From Gammaproteobacteria bacterium (lineage in GTDB: Bacteria; Pseudomonadota; Gammaproteobacteria; Enterobacterales; Permianibacteraceae), in the NCBI GenBank assembly GCA_016182845.1, contig JACPFT010000010.1:230655-294654 (forward strand): DNA of 64,000 nt, given 5' to 3'. The notes under the pieces are model-generated. The model saw only the letters and a list, made by a program, of their open reading frames with translations. It ran no database searches and was not told the DNA's origin. Numbering within the stretch: the stretch's first letter is position 1; each line of letters opens with the position of its first letter. Made by a program: the position numbers and the translations under genes. Shown piece by piece: positions 27,160 to 35,218 of the stretch.

Positions 27160-27447
27160 TTATTCGCTCTTGCTCTTCTTGAACATGGCCAGCATGCGCT
27201 CGGTGACCACGTAACCGCCGGCGGCATTGCCGGCCGCCAGCAGCACGGCCACGAAGCCCAGGGCCTGCTCGCCCGGGGTCTGGGCATGGCCCAGGGCCAC
27301 CATGGCGCCCACCAGGACGATGCCGTGCACGAAGTTGGAGCCGGACATGAGCGGGGTGTGCAGGATCACCGGCACGCGGGCGATGACCTCGTAGCCGGTG
27401 AAAGCCGCGAGCATGAAGATGTACAGGGCGGCAAGTCCTTCGATCAT
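27160..27447 (-). CDS. pntAB: NAD(P) transhydrogenase subunit alpha-2
   Basis: This 95-residue membrane protein supplies the helices that in E. coli are the C-terminal part of PntA. Three membrane segments are visible (ALYIFMLAAFTGYEVIA, FVHGIVLVGAMVALG, ALGFVAVLLAAGNAAGGYVV), with the conserved HTPLMSGSNFVHGI between the first two. The split alpha subunit is the usual arrangement in many proteobacteria. It starts 3 bp after pntAA ends. Confidence 0.95.
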   Translation of the reverse strand: MIEGLAALYIFMLAAFTGYEVIARVPVILHTPLMSGSNFVHGIVLVGAMVALGHAQTPGEQALGFVAVLLAAGNAAGGYVVTERMLAMFKKSKSE

Positions 27448-27450
27448 GGC

Positions 27451-28569
27451 TTAGGCCTCCATGCGCTGGGCCAGCGCGGCATTGACGATGCGCCCATCCA
27501 GGCTCAGCAGGGAATCCTTGAGGATGGGGTCTTCCAGATCCAGGGCCAGGGCCCCGTCCTTGATGAGCAGCTGCAGGAAATTCAGCAGGTTCTTGGCATA
27601 CATCTCGCTGGCGTGCACCGGCAGGGTCGAGGCCACGTTCAGAGGGGCGAGGATGGTCACGCCCCGGTGCTTGACCGTCTCGCCCGGTTTGGCCAGTTCG
27701 CAGTTGCCGCCGCCCTCGGCGGCCAGATCGACGATGACGCTGCCGCCGGCCATGGCTTCCACCATGGCGGTACTGATGATCTTCGGGCTGGGCCGACCGG
27801 GAATGGCCGCCGTGGTGATCACGGCATCGCTCTTGGCCACGGCATCGGCCAGGGCGGCCTGCTGCCGGGCCTTCTCGTCCTCGGTCAGCTCCCGGGCATA
27901 GCCGCCGGCGCCGTCGGCCGAGACCCCGGTGTCGATGAACTTGGCGCCCAGGGATTCCACCTGTTCGCGGGCCGCCGAGCGCACGTCGTAGGCCTGGACG
28001 ATGGCGCCCAGGCGGCGCGCCGTGGCGATGGCCTGGAGGCCGGCCACGCCGGCGCCGATGACGAGCACTTTCGCCGGGCGTATGGTGCCGGCGGCGGTGG
28101 TCAGCATGGGGAAGAACTTGCCCGATTCCTGGGCGGCGATCAGGGCGCCGCGATAACCGGCCACGGCGGCCTGGGAGGACAGGGCGTCCATGGACTGGGC
28201 GCGGGAGATGCGCGGCACCAGCTCCATGGCGAAGGCGGCGACACCGCGCTCGCGGAAGGCGGCGAAGCGCTCGGTGGGCCCGTAGGGCTGCTGGAAGCTC
28301 AGGGCATGGGCGCCGGGTTTGAGGACGGCGATATCCGCCGGCTCCAGGGGCTGGACGCTGAGCACGACGTCGGCCCCGGCCAGCAGGGCGGCCCGATCGG
28401 CCACGGCTTCCGCCTCGAAGGCGCCATCGGCCCAGCCCAGGCCTTGGGCGGCCCCGGACTCGAAACGGACGATGGCGCCCAGGCTCTTGAGTTTTTTGGC
28501 CACTTCCGGCGACAGCGCGACACGGCGCTCGCCGGGCTTGGTTTCCTTGACGACGGCGATGACCGTCAT
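27451..28569 (-). CDS. pntAA: NAD(P) transhydrogenase subunit alpha-1
   Basis: The 372-residue soluble NAD(H)-binding subunit. It starts with MTVIAVVKETKPGERRVALSP (family start, fixing 28569), and has the dinucleotide fold VLVIGAGVAGLQAIATARRLG, AVITTAAIPGRPSPKI and VDLAAEGGGNCELAKPGE. It is homologous to alanine dehydrogenase, but the downstream pntAB and pntB settle the assignment. A REP-like repeat lies about 55 bp before its start. Confidence 0.96.
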   Translation of the reverse strand: MTVIAVVKETKPGERRVALSPEVAKKLKSLGAIVRFESGAAQGLGWADGAFEAEAVADRAALLAGADVVLSVQPLEPADIAVLKPGAHALSFQQPYGPTERFAAFRERGVAAFAMELVPRISRAQSMDALSSQAAVAGYRGALIAAQESGKFFPMLTTAAGTIRPAKVLVIGAGVAGLQAIATARRLGAIVQAYDVRSAAREQVESLGAKFIDTGVSADGAGGYARELTEDEKARQQAALADAVAKSDAVITTAAIPGRPSPKIISTAMVEAMAGGSVIVDLAAEGGGNCELAKPGETVKHRGVTILAPLNVASTLPVHASEMYAKNLLNFLQLLIKDGALALDLEDPILKDSLLSLDGRIVNAALAQRMEA

Positions 28570-28625
28570 AACACGCCTCCAAAGCACAGAGGTCGCATGG
28601 GCGGGCGCCATCGGATAAGCCACGT

Positions 28626-28703
28626 CGTCGTCCCCGCGCAGGCTTAGGACCCAGTCGGCGGCCATAGCAACTGACTGGATACCCGCCTGCGCGGGTATGA
28701 CGC
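28626..28703. repeat. REP-like inverted pair, GTCGTCCCCGCG family
   Basis: The 400-bp gap between pntAA and yigZ has no convincing gene. It holds an inverted pair: GTCGTCCCCGCGCAGG at 28626-28641 and ACTGGATACCCGCCTGCGCG at 28674-28693, followed by GGTATGAC. The same pair is at 52701-52773 and a half copy at 8670-8698. The rest (28704-28905) is rather AT-richer upstream sequence in which I see no further feature except a possible 22-codon frame starting at 28906 that overlaps the yigZ start by ATGA. Confidence 0.75.
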
Positions 28704-28970
28704 GCTTGACTGAACGGCACTGGTGCAATGCGACCGAATGATTTTTCTTGTTTTTCTGCGCTGCGCGTTAGACGCGACGACCGGCGCGAAAACCGAACTT
28801 ACCACAATCCCTGCCCAAGAAAACCTCCGACCATCGAATAGGCTTATTCCCGAGCATGGTGGCCGAGTATGATGCCGGCCTGTGACGTTTCGACGATGGT
28901 CCGCCATGCACAAGGCCCTGCTCTACCTCGCCGGCAATGCCCTGATCCTGCACAAACCCAAGGCCGCACC

Positions 28971-29585
28971 ATGAGCTCCTACCGGATCCCCGCCACAGCG
29001 CTGCGCCACGAGGTGGTCATCGAGCGCTCGCGCTTTATCGCCGATCTCGCCCATGCCCCCGATCCCGCCGCCGCCAAGGCCTTCGTGCAGCGCATCCGCG
29101 AGGAATTCCCGGACGCCACCCACCATTGTTTCGCCTTCGTCGCCGGCCGGCCCAACGACTCGCAATGCATGGGCTCCTCCGACGACGGCGAACCCGGCGG
29201 CACGGCCGGAAAGCCCATGCTCACCGTCCTGGCCCATTCCGGGGTCGGCGAGATCGTCGCCGTGGTGACCCGCTACTACGGCGGCATCAAGCTCGGCACC
29301 GGCGGCCTGGCCCGCGCCTACGGCGGCACGGTGGCTCAGGGCCTGAACGCCCTAGCTCTCGCCGAGAAAGTGGACTACGCGCGCCTGCAGGGCGCCTGCG
29401 ACTACGGCTTCCTCGCCACCGTCGAGCACAGCCTCGCCGAGTGCGAGGGCCGCATCGCCCATGCCGACTACAGCCACGAGGTGGTCCTGCGACTGGAAGT
29501 CCCGGAGACCCGGCTCGCGGAATTCCTGGGCCTCGTAAGGAACCGCAGCCAGGATCGGGTGCAGTTTCGAAAGGAGGAAGACTGA
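28971..29585 (+). CDS. yigZ: YigZ/IMPACT family protein
   Basis: A 204-residue protein of the IMPACT family. The N-terminal domain has the signature HHCFAFVAGRPNDSQCMGSSDDGEPGGTAGKPML and RYYGGIKLGTGGLARAYG in sequence order, and the C-terminal half is the EF-G domain IV-like module. Eukaryotic IMPACT regulates GCN2; the bacterial role is not settled. The start at 28971 (MSSYRIPATALRHEVVIERS) fits the family; an upstream extension in frame is not conserved-looking. Coupled to the next small gene by a TGATG overlap. Confidence 0.92.
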   Translation: MSSYRIPATALRHEVVIERSRFIADLAHAPDPAAAKAFVQRIREEFPDATHHCFAFVAGRPNDSQCMGSSDDGEPGGTAGKPMLTVLAHSGVGEIVAVVTRYYGGIKLGTGGLARAYGGTVAQGLNALALAEKVDYARLQGACDYGFLATVEHSLAECEGRIAHADYSHEVVLRLEVPETRLAEFLGLVRNRSQDRVQFRKEED

Positions 29586-29764
29586 TGCGCTTACCGAGCA
29601 CCAACCAATGGATCACCGCCGCCGTCTCGGCGATCTTCCTCTGGGCCGTCTCCCGCGCCCTGGCCACGGAAGGCCTGCTGGAGGCCCACCGGGAGCTGTT
29701 CGAGGCCGCGCGCTGGCTGGTGATAGGCGGCGCGGCGCTGCTGTGTTTGATGCCTAGGCGCTGA
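29585..29764 (+). CDS. Small membrane protein
   Basis: A 59-residue protein with two hydrophobic segments (WITAAVSAIFLWAVSRALA and WLVIGGAALLCLM) separated by an amphipathic helix, ending in PRR. Its ATG overlaps the yigZ stop (TGATG) and it is in GC-rich codons, so it is very likely translated by coupling. I do not recognise a family. Confidence 0.6.
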   Translation: MRLPSTNQWITAAVSAIFLWAVSRALATEGLLEAHRELFEAARWLVIGGAALLCLMPRR

Positions 29765-30047
29765 GGGGAAAAATGGGGTTCTGCCCCTGGGCTACCCATG
29801 CACGTCGCCAAGCTTCAGGAAAGAAAAGGTGTCAGGAACCTTTATTCCCCTGCCTGTCGAAGAACTCGCCTCGAACGGCCTATCGGAGTGGCGTTATCCA
29901 TAGGATCGCATTACGTCAACGAACGCCGGCCAAGCTAACGCCGCAAGGCCAAAGGCTGATACCTCGCCACACCCCCCCCCCAGCACCAATCCGCTGCCCG
30001 CGCTTACCGGAAGAGCAGGCGCTCTGAACGAAACGCCCCCTTGTGCC
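29765..30047. other. Intergenic region with repeat remnants and a C10 tract
   Basis: No credible gene. The segment GGTGTCAGGAACCTTT at 29828-29843 resembles a motif often found in REP-type intergenic repeats. A run of ten C lies at 29972-29981. The region 30048-30111 that follows contains the padR promoter. Confidence 0.5.
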
Positions 30048-30087
30048 TTGACAGATATTGTTTGGCACAATACCTTGCATTGCAAGG
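30048..30087 (+). promoter_or_regulatory. padR promoter with overlapping palindromic operator
   Basis: A perfect -35 box TTGACA (30048-30053) is followed after 17 bp by TACCTT (30071-30076) as a weak -10. A perfect 15-bp palindrome, CCTTGCATTGCAAGG (30073-30087), covers the -10 and likely start site. That position suits a repressor; the PadR protein encoded 25 bp downstream is the natural candidate for autoregulation. Confidence 0.6.
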
Positions 30088-30111
30088 CATGATGTTCAAC
30101 AAGGCTAACGC

Positions 30112-30486
30112 ATGGACAATGAAGACAGTCAGGACAAGTGGCAGATCCAGCTGCGAAAAGGCGCGCTGGAGCTGGTCATTCTCGCCGCCCTGCGCGGCCC
30201 TCCGGTTTATGGCCTTGCCATGTTGCGCCATCTGCAGCAATTCCCCACCACGGCGATCACCGAGGGCACACTCTATCCCCTCTTGGATCGCCTCAAGCGC
30301 GAAGAGCTGGTCGGTGCCGACTGGATACAGGACGGCGACACCCGGCCGCGCAAGTACTACCGACTCACAGCCAAAGGCGAGCGGAAATTCCAGGCGCTCG
30401 CTGCGTCCTGGCGGCAATCGATCACCGACATCAATGCCCTGCTGACCATGCCGGCGGGCGCGCCCGTCGACACTCAAGGAAGCTGA
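30112..30486 (+). CDS. PadR family transcriptional regulator
   Basis: A 124-residue winged-helix protein: QIQLRKGALELVILAALRGP, VYGLAMLRHLQQF, the recognition region TEGTLYPLLDRLKREELV, and the wing RPRKYYRLTAKGERKFQAL, all PadR signatures. It belongs to the short type without the large C-terminal dimerisation domain. The following gene, a DUF1700-like membrane protein, starts 1 bp after the stop; PadR genes are typically paired with such proteins, which implies an envelope or drug-stress response. The ligand is unknown. Confidence 0.92.
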   Translation: MDNEDSQDKWQIQLRKGALELVILAALRGPPVYGLAMLRHLQQFPTTAITEGTLYPLLDRLKREELVGADWIQDGDTRPRKYYRLTAKGERKFQALAASWRQSITDINALLTMPAGAPVDTQGS

Positions 30487-30487
30487 C

Positions 30488-31045
30488 ATGATCAACCGGC
30501 ATTTGATCCGCGCCTATGTGCGGGCACTCGCAACCCATCTTCACACCCTGGACCAGGCGGACGCGGACGAGGTGATACGCGAAATTGAAGGCCATCTGCA
30601 CGACGTGGTCGATCTGGCCGAAGAACGCGGCGAGGACCTCGATGTGGCGGCCTTGCTCGAGGGCTTCGGCCCTCCCCAAAGCTTGGCAGCCCAGTACATC
30701 GCCCACCTTCAGCACGGCACGCCGCCTCCGGCCGGCTTTCGCGTGCTGCACCGGGTCAGGCTGGGTGTCACGCGCGGGCTGTATTACTCCATGGGTGGCT
30801 TCGGCTTTTCGATTGCCGCCGCCCTGCTCTGGTTGGCGCTGGCCAAGTTGTTCGCCCCGGACACGGTGGGCGTCTGGTCGGTCGCGGGCGGCAACGCCTA
30901 CGTGATCAGCTGGTCGGGTTCACCCCAGCCGCAGGCCGAGGAACTGCTCGGATGGATGCTGCTGCCCATCGCGCTACTGGCGGCCTTGTGGTGCGCCGAG
31001 ATCACCCGCCGTGTGTTGAAGGTGCTCCGCCGTGGGCTGATTTGA
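30488..31045 (+). CDS. Membrane protein with HAAS/DUF1700-like N-terminus
   Basis: A 185-residue protein. The N-terminal 70 residues (YVRALATHLHTLDQADADEV, EIEGHLHDVVDLAEERGED, LLEGFGPPQSLAAQYI) resemble the HAAS helical domain that couples to PadR regulators. Two membrane segments follow (GFGFSIAAALLWLALAKLFA and LLGWMLLPIALLAALWCAEI). It forms an operon with the PadR gene and probably acts as its sensor or effector partner; that role is inferred from family context. Confidence 0.75.
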   Translation: MINRHLIRAYVRALATHLHTLDQADADEVIREIEGHLHDVVDLAEERGEDLDVAALLEGFGPPQSLAAQYIAHLQHGTPPPAGFRVLHRVRLGVTRGLYYSMGGFGFSIAAALLWLALAKLFAPDTVGVWSVAGGNAYVISWSGSPQPQAEELLGWMLLPIALLAALWCAEITRRVLKVLRRGLI

Positions 31046-31159
31046 CCTAAGCGTGCGGGCCGGGCAGGCGGCTGCCCCTCTTTCTAAAAACTCTGTGAGC
31101 GTCTTCGGCGACCCGCCTGGGTCGTCCGGTGACTCTCGCCTGCAAAAAAGGAAGGCAAT

Positions 31160-32326
31160 ATGAAAACCGTGTGGACGTACTTCTGGCATTTTCTGGTGGT
31201 GCTGCTGACGCTGGCGAGCATCGCTTTCGGTGTCGTGGTTTGGGTCGGCGGCGAGGCGCATCTCGGCGACGACATGACCGCCTACAAGGTCGGCGATGAG
31301 GGGCCGCATGTGTTTCAACGCGGCGATCGTTGGGTGCAGCACACCCTGCGCGGCAGCCGTGACGAAGGCTTCTGGATCGAAGAAAAAATCCACGCCTTGG
31401 ACGAAGCGATTCCTGTGGAGGTCTTGTTTCCGCTCGACAACAGTCGATTTAGCGTTGAAGCCCGCGCCGAATTTGCCACGCCCCCTGTCCGTTATCAGGA
31501 CGATCAAGCCATCCTGGCGCTCTCCGACATCGAGGGCAACTACAAAGCCTTTCGTGATTTCCTGATCGGCGCCAAGGTGATCGATGCGGATCTGGATTGG
31601 ATTTTTGGTCGCGGCCATCTCGTGCTGGTGGGCGATTTTGTCGATCGCGGCGCCTCCACCACGCAAGTGCTGTGGCTGATCTACAAACTGGAGCAAAACG
31701 CCGCCGAAAGCGGTGGCCGTGTGCATTACATTCTCGGCAACCACGAGATCAAAAACCTGCAAGGCAACTTCCAGTCGGCCCACAAGAAATATTTCAATGT
31801 CGCCGGAATGCTGGGAAAACAGCAGTCCGATCTGTTTGGCGACGCGTCGTTTCTCGGACGCTGGCTGATGAGTAAAAACAGCGCCGAGGTGATCAACGGC
31901 AGGCTGTTCGTGCACGGTGGTCTGCACCCGAAATTGGCGGACCTGCCCTATAGCCTGGAGGACATCAACCGGTTCGCGCGCGGCCAATACCGTCAAATGT
32001 GGTATCCGAAACGTCAGCCCGCGTCGGAGGATTTTCTGCTCGACACCGTCAACGGACCGTCGTGGTATCGCGGCTACTTCGAAGACGATCTGACCCAGGA
32101 GCAGGTCGAAGCCACGCTGGAAAAATTCCAGGCCAAGGCCGTGGTCGTCGGCCATACCCCCACATGGAACGTGAAAACCCTGTACAACAAAAAAGTCTTC
32201 GCCATCGATGTGAAGCACCCGCTGGACTATCGCGGCAGCTTTCCGCCGCGTCGCTCAGAAGGTTTGCGTATGGAAAGCGACCAGGCCTGGCGCGTGAAGG
32301 ACGACGGCAGTCTGGACGCGTTATAG
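31160..32326 (+). CDS. Membrane-anchored metallophosphoesterase (Shewanella-like phosphatase type)
   Basis: A 388-residue protein with an N-terminal membrane anchor (FWHFLVVLLTLASIAFGVVVWV) and a PPP-type phosphatase domain facing the periplasm: SDIEGNY, GDFVDRG, GNHEIKNLQG, VHGGLHP and VVGHTPT, in this order, supply the metal and phosphate ligands. The first motif has Asp-Ile-Glu where classical enzymes have Asp-x-His, a change seen in Shewanella-like phosphatases. Target unknown (phosphoprotein or nucleotide). Codon use is a little less GC-rich than in neighbours. Confidence 0.82.
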   Translation: MKTVWTYFWHFLVVLLTLASIAFGVVVWVGGEAHLGDDMTAYKVGDEGPHVFQRGDRWVQHTLRGSRDEGFWIEEKIHALDEAIPVEVLFPLDNSRFSVEARAEFATPPVRYQDDQAILALSDIEGNYKAFRDFLIGAKVIDADLDWIFGRGHLVLVGDFVDRGASTTQVLWLIYKLEQNAAESGGRVHYILGNHEIKNLQGNFQSAHKKYFNVAGMLGKQQSDLFGDASFLGRWLMSKNSAEVINGRLFVHGGLHPKLADLPYSLEDINRFARGQYRQMWYPKRQPASEDFLLDTVNGPSWYRGYFEDDLTQEQVEATLEKFQAKAVVVGHTPTWNVKTLYNKKVFAIDVKHPLDYRGSFPPRRSEGLRMESDQAWRVKDDGSLDAL

Positions 32327-32365
32327 GCCGAGGCGCGTGTTCGGCACGCCTAAGGCCTGCCCGCC

Positions 32366-33850
32366 TCAACGCCGCCCGAACACCGCCTCAAACCTTGCCT
32401 TCTGAGCCTCCGTGGCCCGGGGGTCGCGGCTGATATAGAACTCGTCCACGAAGCTGTCCACGCGCAGGCCCAGGTCCTTCAGATAGGGCTTGATGTCGAA
32501 GTACTCGCCGCTGCCCACGGCCTTGGCGAAGAACGCGTGGAAGTCCTGGCCGGTCAGGGTCTTGGCATGGCGTTCCAGGTCCGACAGGGCATAAGTCTTG
32601 CCGGGCTTGCCGAACTCAGCGTAGAGCGAGCGCATCAGCTCGGGCAGGCCCAGGCGGTCGCCGCTGGCCTTGCGCAGTTGCACGTCCAGGGCCAGGGCAG
32701 CCAGGCTGCCGCCACCATAGACCAGCTGGCGGTTGGGCTGCTTGTTCTTGCCGGCCTCGCGCACGCTCATGCTCAGGCCCTGGGCCATCCTGGCGATCAG
32801 ATAGCGGCGCGGCAGGTTTTCCAGGCGCTTGAACAACAGCGCCTCGTCGACGAGGCCGTTCCTGGCCTGGGTCAGGATGGTCAGGTAGTCGGTGGCGCCT
32901 TCCTTGAACCATTCCTCCTGCTCGTCGCTGGGCACCAGGCTCAGGCCGTTCCAGAAATGCAGCAGTTCGTGGCTCAGGGTATAGCCCCAGAGCACGCGGC
33001 TGGCATCGTCGGCATCGCCCTCGATGATCTGGCTGAAACTGCCGGAGAAGGCACCGCCGTCGGCGAAGCCACCCTCGTTGACGATGATGAGGAAACGCGG
33101 CGCCAGGGGCTTGGCCCCGAAGAGGCTCAGATAGCTGTCCATCTGGGGTTTGAGCAGGTCCAGGAACTGAGCCTTCTGGGCGGCATAGCGCTTGCCCAGG
33201 ACCAGTTCCACGTCCACGCCGCCGAGCTTGACGGTCTCGCTATGGGCCGTGCCGAAGAACAGGGAGTTGTTCATCAGCTCGCGCCGGCTAGCCAGGCGGA
33301 AACGGTTCTCGCCGTCAGGCTGCCAGGGCGTATGGGCCTTCCAGCCTTTCGGCAGCTGGAAACTGACGTCGAACTCGCCCTGCATGGCCTCGGCGGCGCC
33401 GAAGAACAGGGCATAGCCCGTCGTCATCCAGCCCTCGTCGGTGTGATAGGCCACTTCCTCGATGCCGGCCGGCCAGCGGTAGCGGTCGTGCTCCAGGCGC
33501 AGCCGATAGCGCAGCTTGATGCGCCCTGCCTCGCCCAGCTCGTAGTCGCCCATGCCCAGCGGGTGCACGCTCATGGCTTCGCCCTGGGCGTCGCGAGCTT
33601 CCAGGCCCTCCACCAGGTCGGCGAAACCATTGGGCAGGCCCTCCACCGGGCTGACATTGAACATGGCCAGGGTCGTGGTGGGCAGCCAGATATCGGCCTC
33701 CACCTCGGCGGTCTTGGCGCCTTCGTCCAAGCGCACCGTGTAGTGATTGCCCTGGCCGTCGTAGGCGGGGGCGAAGGGCGAGCAGGCGGCCAGCAAGCAG
33801 GCGCCGCCCAGGATGGCCAGGCGGAAGGCGTGAATCAGGGTATGCGGCAT
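32366..33850 (-). CDS. Lipoprotein M61-like gluzincin peptidase
   Basis: A 494-residue predicted outer-membrane or periplasmic lipoprotein: lipobox LLAAC with Cys23. The zinc site HELLHFW lies near residue 292, and the third ligand Glu is in WFKEGATDYL about 24 residues later, the M1/M61 arrangement. A beta-rich N-terminal domain (residues 30-220) precedes it, as in glycyl aminopeptidases. The start at 33850 is chosen so that the lipobox is at the right distance; longer in-frame versions run into the divergent sigma-factor gene. Substrate unknown. Confidence 0.83.
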   Translation of the reverse strand: MPHTLIHAFRLAILGGACLLAACSPFAPAYDGQGNHYTVRLDEGAKTAEVEADIWLPTTTLAMFNVSPVEGLPNGFADLVEGLEARDAQGEAMSVHPLGMGDYELGEAGRIKLRYRLRLEHDRYRWPAGIEEVAYHTDEGWMTTGYALFFGAAEAMQGEFDVSFQLPKGWKAHTPWQPDGENRFRLASRRELMNNSLFFGTAHSETVKLGGVDVELVLGKRYAAQKAQFLDLLKPQMDSYLSLFGAKPLAPRFLIIVNEGGFADGGAFSGSFSQIIEGDADDASRVLWGYTLSHELLHFWNGLSLVPSDEQEEWFKEGATDYLTILTQARNGLVDEALLFKRLENLPRRYLIARMAQGLSMSVREAGKNKQPNRQLVYGGGSLAALALDVQLRKASGDRLGLPELMRSLYAEFGKPGKTYALSDLERHAKTLTGQDFHAFFAKAVGSGEYFDIKPYLKDLGLRVDSFVDEFYISRDPRATEAQKARFEAVFGRR

Positions 33851-33956
33851 CGTCGATACTCCGGTGGAAATGCGCAGGGAAGTCCGTTGGACGAGCTTAG
33901 ACCGTGCCGGGTTTAAATCCCTGCATCCAAAATTCCATCCGTTGCGTATATGCTCG

Positions 33957-34598
33957 ATGGAAGACCAGCAACGAGAAGCCATGGCCATCGCGATGACTGC
34001 GGACAGGGACAGACTCGCACCAACACCGACGGAGCAGGCCGAGGACGCGCGCCAGGCGGAGCTTTGCCGCCTGGTGGCCGCCATGGCCCGGGGCGAGGAA
34101 GCGGCGCTGAACCGGCTCTACGAGCTCAGCATAGGACGCGTCTACGGCCTGGCCCATGCGGTGACCGGCAATGACGCCGATGCCGAGGAAGTGGCCTGCG
34201 ATGTGTACATGCAGGCCTGGCGCCAGGCCGGCAGCTTCGATCCGGCGCGGGCCAGTGCCCTGGGCTGGCTCCTGGTCATCACCCGCAGTCGGGCCCTGGA
34301 CAAGATCCGGCGCCGGCACGGCGAGCGCTATGCGGACCTGCCCGAGGACTTCGATCTCGATCACCTGGAACACCCGGACGCCGGCCCCGAGACCCTGCTG
34401 GCCGAGGCCAAGGATCAGGCGGCCCTGGCACGGGCCCTGGCGGAACTGACGCCCATCCAGCGCCGCCTGGTAGGCCTGGCCTTCTTCAAGGGCCTGTCCC
34501 ACCAGGAACTGGCCGAGGCACTGGACCTGCCCCTGGGCACCGTGAAATCCCATATCCGCCGGGGCCTGGACAAACTGAAAACGGTCTTTGCGTGGTAG
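33957..34598 (+). CDS. ECF-type RNA polymerase sigma factor
   Basis: A 213-residue sigma-70 family protein: region 2 (AALNRLYELSIGRVYGLAHA, DAEEVACDVYMQAWRQAGSF, ALGWLLVITRSRALDKIRRR) and region 4 with helix-turn-helix GLSHQELAEALDLPLGTVKS and HIRRGLDKLK. The start is ambiguous: ATG 33957 (MEDQQRE) or ATG 33981 (MAIAMTADR); neither has a strong ribosome site. It is followed after 4 bp by a cupin of ChrR type, the usual anti-sigma partner, and an RskA-like anti-sigma gene lies 5 kb away. It probably governs an envelope or oxidative stress regulon that may include the operon at 35219-39494. Confidence 0.9.
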   Translation: MEDQQREAMAIAMTADRDRLAPTPTEQAEDARQAELCRLVAAMARGEEAALNRLYELSIGRVYGLAHAVTGNDADAEEVACDVYMQAWRQAGSFDPARASALGWLLVITRSRALDKIRRRHGERYADLPEDFDLDHLEHPDAGPETLLAEAKDQAALARALAELTPIQRRLVGLAFFKGLSHQELAEALDLPLGTVKSHIRRGLDKLKTVFAW

Positions 34599-34602
34599 AC
34601 CC

Positions 34603-35151
34603 ATGATGAACAAGCACAAACCGGACATGACCGCCCTGGAAAACCTGCCCCCCGAGGCCGTCGAGGCCTTCTCCGGCCTCCTGCCGGAACGCCGGCCGGC
34701 GCCCGAGCGCCTGCAGGCCATGCAGGACAAGATCCTCAAGGGCGTGCGCGCCCAGAAGCCGCCCATGGGCAGCGAGACCCTGTTCGCCGATCAGGGCCTC
34801 TGGCTGAAGTTCGACGACTTCATCGACTTCAAGATCCTGCACCAGGACCCCAAGACCCAGGTGCAGACCGCCCTCTGGCGCCTGAAACCCGGCGCCGATT
34901 TCCCCGCCCACGGCCATGCCAGCGACGAGGAATGCCTGGTCCTGTCCGGCAGCATCAGCATAGGCGGCCACGAGCTGAAGGCCGGCGACTTCCATTACAT
35001 GTACGCCGGCCACCGCCACCCCAATATCACCAGCCGCGAAGGCGCCCTGCTGATGATCCGCGCCGAGGAACTGGGCGAACCGGGCGTGGGCATGGCGGCC
35101 TTCCTCAAGCTGCGCAATCTGGTGAAATCGGGGATGGGCAAGCGAGTCTGA
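34603..35151 (+). CDS. Cupin (ChrR-like) partner of the ECF sigma factor
   Basis: A 182-residue protein. Residues 85-160 form a ChrR-type cupin: WRLKPGADFPAHGHASDEEC with the metal-binding His-x-His, and GDFHYMYAGHRHP later. ChrR proteins normally have an N-terminal zinc-binding anti-sigma domain (HxxxCxxC); here residues 1-60 (LPPEAVEAFSGLLPERRPAP) have no such motif. It may thus bind its sigma factor in another way or be a sensor only. Directly downstream of the sigma gene and surely co-transcribed with it. Confidence 0.82.
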   Translation: MMNKHKPDMTALENLPPEAVEAFSGLLPERRPAPERLQAMQDKILKGVRAQKPPMGSETLFADQGLWLKFDDFIDFKILHQDPKTQVQTALWRLKPGADFPAHGHASDEECLVLSGSISIGGHELKAGDFHYMYAGHRHPNITSREGALLMIRAEELGEPGVGMAAFLKLRNLVKSGMGKRV

Positions 35152-35170
35152 AGACCTCCAACACCTCCCC

Positions 35171-35212
35171 GTAGCCTGGGTTAGCCGCGGCGCGGCGTAA
35201 CCCGGGATTCCC
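35171..35212. repeat. Diverged GGGTTAGCC/GGCGTAACCC hairpin
   Basis: The inverted pair GTAGCCTGGGTTAGCCGCGG and CGGCGTAACCCGGGATT lies in the convergent gap between the cupin and HupE genes. It is a diverged member of the GTCGGGTTA repeat family and might also act as a bidirectional terminator-like stem, though it lacks a T-run. Confidence 0.6.
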
Positions 35213-35218
35213 CCGTCC

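Noticed and set aside
35171..35212. Intrinsic terminator between the cupin and HupE genes
   Set aside because: The stem lacks a U-tract on either side and matches a diverged dispersed repeat, so I list it as a repeat.
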